From NCBI RefSeq assembly GCF_022879575.1, contig NZ_CP084263.1, positions 248,001 to 312,000 on the forward strand: 64,000 nucleotides of DNA, read 5' to 3'. Numbering within the stretch: the first letter of the stretch is position 1; each line of letters begins with the position of its first letter. Of this stretch, positions 62,086-64,000 are shown piece after piece. A program made the translations under genes and the position numbers. Source of the DNA: Caballeronia sp. SL2Y3 (GTDB taxonomy: Bacteria; Pseudomonadota; Gammaproteobacteria; Burkholderiales; Burkholderiaceae). A model generated the notes under the pieces. That model was not told the DNA's origin and made no database searches. It was given only the letters and a program-made list of their open reading frames with translations.

Positions 62086-63474
62086 TCACACCACCTTGCC
62101 GGGGTTCAGAATGCCGAGCGGATCGAGCGCCGACTTGATCGCGCGCATCGCCGCGATATCGCTTTCGCGGCGGCTTCGCGGAAGATAATCGCGCTTCTTC
62201 GTGCCGATGCCGTGCTCCGCTGAGATGGAGCCGTCGAACTCGCGCGTGACGTCGTAGATCACGCGGTCAATGTCATCGTGATCGTGCTTGCCCATGCCCG
62301 GCACATCCACGACGATATGGATGTTTCCGTCGCCCAGATGGCCGTAGGTCATCACGAGCGCGTCGGGCCATTGCTCGCGCAGACGCGCTTCGCAACGCGC
62401 AGCGGCGTCGCCGACCTGCGCGATCGAAAAGCTCACGTCATAGGCCGCGTGATTCGGAATGAAGCGCTGGTATTCGCCGGGCGCATCGCGGATCGCCCAG
62501 AAGTCGCGCGCGTGCGCTTCCGACGATGCAATAGCCGCATCCGTCACCACGCCCGCTTCGAGCATGCCGCCGAGAAATTCCTCGAAGGCTTCGTTGTGCC
62601 GCGCGGGGTCGGTGCCAACGCTTTCCAGCAGCACGTAGAACGGATGCGCCTCGGCAAGCGGCGCACGCAGCGCGGAGAGGTTGGCGATCACCGCGTCGTG
62701 ATAGCCCGCCCACATCACTTCAAAGGCCGATACGCCCGCTGCCAGTTGCGCCTGGGCGCGCGTGAGCAGCGTCGTGACCGAAGCGAAGTCGGGCAAGGCG
62801 CACCATGCGGTCGCCGTGGCCGTCGGCTTCGGCCGAAGACGCAACACCACGCGCGTGATGACCGCGAGCGTGCCTTCGCTGCCGATCAACAAATGGCGAA
62901 GATCGTAGCCGCTGTTGTTCTTGATCATCTTGTTGAGCCCGCCGATGACCTCGCCGCTCGCGAGCACCGCTTCGAGCCCCAGGACCTGATCGCGCATCAT
63001 GCCGTACTTGATGACGCGGTTGCCGCCGGCATTCGTCGCGAGGTTGCCGCCAATCGCGCAACTGCCGCGCGCGCCGAGATCGAGCGGGAAGTAGAAGCCG
63101 GCCGCGCTCGCCGCCTCCTGCACCGTTTGCAGCGCGACGCCGGCTTCGACGGTCATCGTCGCGGAGACTGCATCGATCTCGACGATGCGGTTCATCCGCT
63201 CCAGACTCAGCGCGATCTCGCCGCCACGCAGGTTCGCGCCGCCGACGAGTCCCGTCAGGCCGCCTTGCGTCACCACCGGCTGACGGTAGCGCGTGCAGAT
63301 GGCGAGCGCCTGCGCGACTTCGTCCGTATCGCGCGGACGCACGAGCGCGAGCGGCACCGCGCCGGGCAAGCCGCTCCAGTCCACCACGCGCTTGTCGCCG
63401 AATTCTTCCGGCAAGGCCACCACATCCGCGCCGAGGGCGTCGCGCAATGCGTGGATTGCATCGAGTGCGCTCAT
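62086..63474 (-). CDS. FAD-binding dehydrogenase, GlcD / D-2-hydroxyacid dehydrogenase family
   Basis: The product is 462 residues from 63474 (MSALDAIHALRDALG); an ATG seven codons earlier (63495) is possible. The PCMH-type FAD domain shows PLALVRPRDTDEVAQAL, TQGGLTGLVGGANLRGGEIALSLERMNR and GARGSCAIGGNLATNAGGNRVIKYGMMRDQVLGLEAVLASGEV. The C-terminal domain has GHLGDGNIHIVVDV and SAEHGIGTKKRDYL with metal-binding His. Family members oxidise D-lactate, glycolate or D-2-hydroxyglutarate. Here the substrate would be a 2-hydroxy acid produced in the sugar pathway. It lies 37 bases after the SDR stop. Confidence 0.9.
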   Translation of the reverse strand: MSALDAIHALRDALGADVVALPEEFGDKRVVDWSGLPGAVPLALVRPRDTDEVAQALAICTRYRQPVVTQGGLTGLVGGANLRGGEIALSLERMNRIVEIDAVSATMTVEAGVALQTVQEAASAAGFYFPLDLGARGSCAIGGNLATNAGGNRVIKYGMMRDQVLGLEAVLASGEVIGGLNKMIKNNSGYDLRHLLIGSEGTLAVITRVVLRLRPKPTATATAWCALPDFASVTTLLTRAQAQLAAGVSAFEVMWAGYHDAVIANLSALRAPLAEAHPFYVLLESVGTDPARHNEAFEEFLGGMLEAGVVTDAAIASSEAHARDFWAIRDAPGEYQRFIPNHAAYDVSFSIAQVGDAAARCEARLREQWPDALVMTYGHLGDGNIHIVVDVPGMGKHDHDDIDRVIYDVTREFDGSISAEHGIGTKKRDYLPRSRRESDIAAMRAIKSALDPLGILNPGKVV

Positions 63475-63511
63475 AGCTTCATCGTCTCCGTTCATCTTGT
63501 CAGTGGCCGCA

Positions 63512-64000
63512 TCACCAGACCGTGTAGCCGCCGTCCATAACGATGTCCGATCCCGTCACGAACGCGCTCGCCCGCGACGCGAGAAAGACGACGCCCGGCG
63601 CGATTTCGTCCGGCGTCGCCATGCGTTCCAGCGGCGTGTAGTCGAGCCACACTTTGCGCCATGCTTCGTTTGCGAAGCCGCGCTTGGTCAGTTCGGTTCC
63701 GACATAACCCGGCGATATGGAATTCACGCGGATGCCGTCCGCCGCCCATTCGGCGGCGAGCGAACGCGTGAGATGAATCACGCCCGCTTTCGATGCGTTA
63801 TACGATGCCTGCGGCTGAGGCTTGTTCGCGATGCTCCCGCTCATGCTCGCGATGTTGACGATCCGCCCGCTCTTTTGCCGCGACATGTGACGCGCGGCGC
63901 TGCGGCAGCAATAGAACACGCCGTCGAGGTTCACGGCGAGCACGGCGCGCCACGCGGCGTCGTCGGTTTCGAGCGCGGCCGCGTTCCTGACGACGCCCGC
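63512..64000 (-). CDS. SDR-family oxidoreductase, C-terminal part, cut by window edge
   Basis: The frame is open to the last base. The visible 162 residues begin AGVVRNAAALETDDAAWRAV, then LAVNLDGVFYCCRSAARHMSRQKSGRIVNIASMSG. The catalytic Y-x3-K is in QASYNASKAGVIHLTRSL, and DGIRVNSISPGYVGTEL and FVTGSDIVMDGGYTVW end the protein as in many sugar and polyol dehydrogenases. The N-terminal cofactor loop lies beyond the edge. It is the first visible gene of the minus-strand operon, so more genes, possibly the transporter, lie to the right. Confidence 0.9.
   Translation of the reverse strand, partial: AGVVRNAAALETDDAAWRAVLAVNLDGVFYCCRSAARHMSRQKSGRIVNIASMSGSIANKPQPQASYNASKAGVIHLTRSLAAEWAADGIRVNSISPGYVGTELTKRGFANEAWRKVWLDYTPLERMATPDEIAPGVVFLASRASAFVTGSDIVMDGGYTVW

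Overview
This 64 kb window is GC-rich, densely coding and almost wholly catabolic. It holds many periplasmic-binding-protein transporters, LysR, AraC and GntR regulators, and oxidoreductases. The gene families, the very high third-position GC and the clusters resemble Burkholderiaceae (Paraburkholderia/Caballeronia type), probably a secondary replicon. That placement is inference from protein character, since no rRNA or core gene is present. I saw no tRNA, rRNA, CRISPR array, phage or intact insertion sequence.

Layout. (1) 1-6.1 kb is a mixed region. It has the 5' end of a proline-racemase-family epimerase diverging from an amino-acid-type binding protein, a one-chain dihydroxyacetone kinase and a DsbA-like isomerase. 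It then becomes gene-poor, with a FlgM-like orphan and a chemoreceptor remnant. (2) 6.2-17.7 kb is a catabolic locus: an M20 deacetylase, a DUF1028 protein, RidA and an FAD monooxygenase on the minus strand diverge from a LysR gene, a Rieske oxygenase, a four-gene polyamine-type ABC importer and a PRISE-type reductase. (3) 17.8-25.7 kb carries an MFS exporter, a scar of benzoate/catechol genes (dead benD, catC tail, SDR pieces), a PhyH dioxygenase, an SDR/AraC pair, a sulfite dehydrogenase pair and a 49-residue antitoxin-like ORF. (4) 25.7-33.9 kb is a sugar ABC operon with two paralogous binding proteins and an SMP-30 lactonase, diverging from an orphan GAF/HisKA_2 kinase. (5) 34-43.6 kb has a YdeP-type molybdoenzyme, a chemoreceptor, a glycosyltransferase, a tautomerase-LysR-tautomerase triad and a second-type FtsH-like protease. 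(6) 44-53.4 kb is an opine- or imino-acid-type locus: LysR, a four-gene ABC importer, a three-subunit HcnABC-like dehydrogenase, a second DAO-type oxidase and RidA. (7) 53.5-58 kb is a GntR-controlled operon (MFS, amidohydrolase, GntP permease). (8) 58.2-64 kb is a tightly coupled operon running off the right edge: SDR, GlcD-type FAD dehydrogenase, cupin phosphoglucose isomerase, shikimate-dehydrogenase-like enzyme, FGGY kinase and HAD phosphatase.

The best candidates for undescribed biology are the enzyme set at 58.2-64 kb, the FMO/Rieske/PRISE locus at 6.2-17.7 kb and the three-subunit dehydrogenase locus at 44-53.4 kb. In each case the genes clearly form one pathway, but the substrate cannot be read from sequence. 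Several strong operator-like palindromes and repeats are also recorded. Function calls rest on family motifs read by eye; no database search was run.
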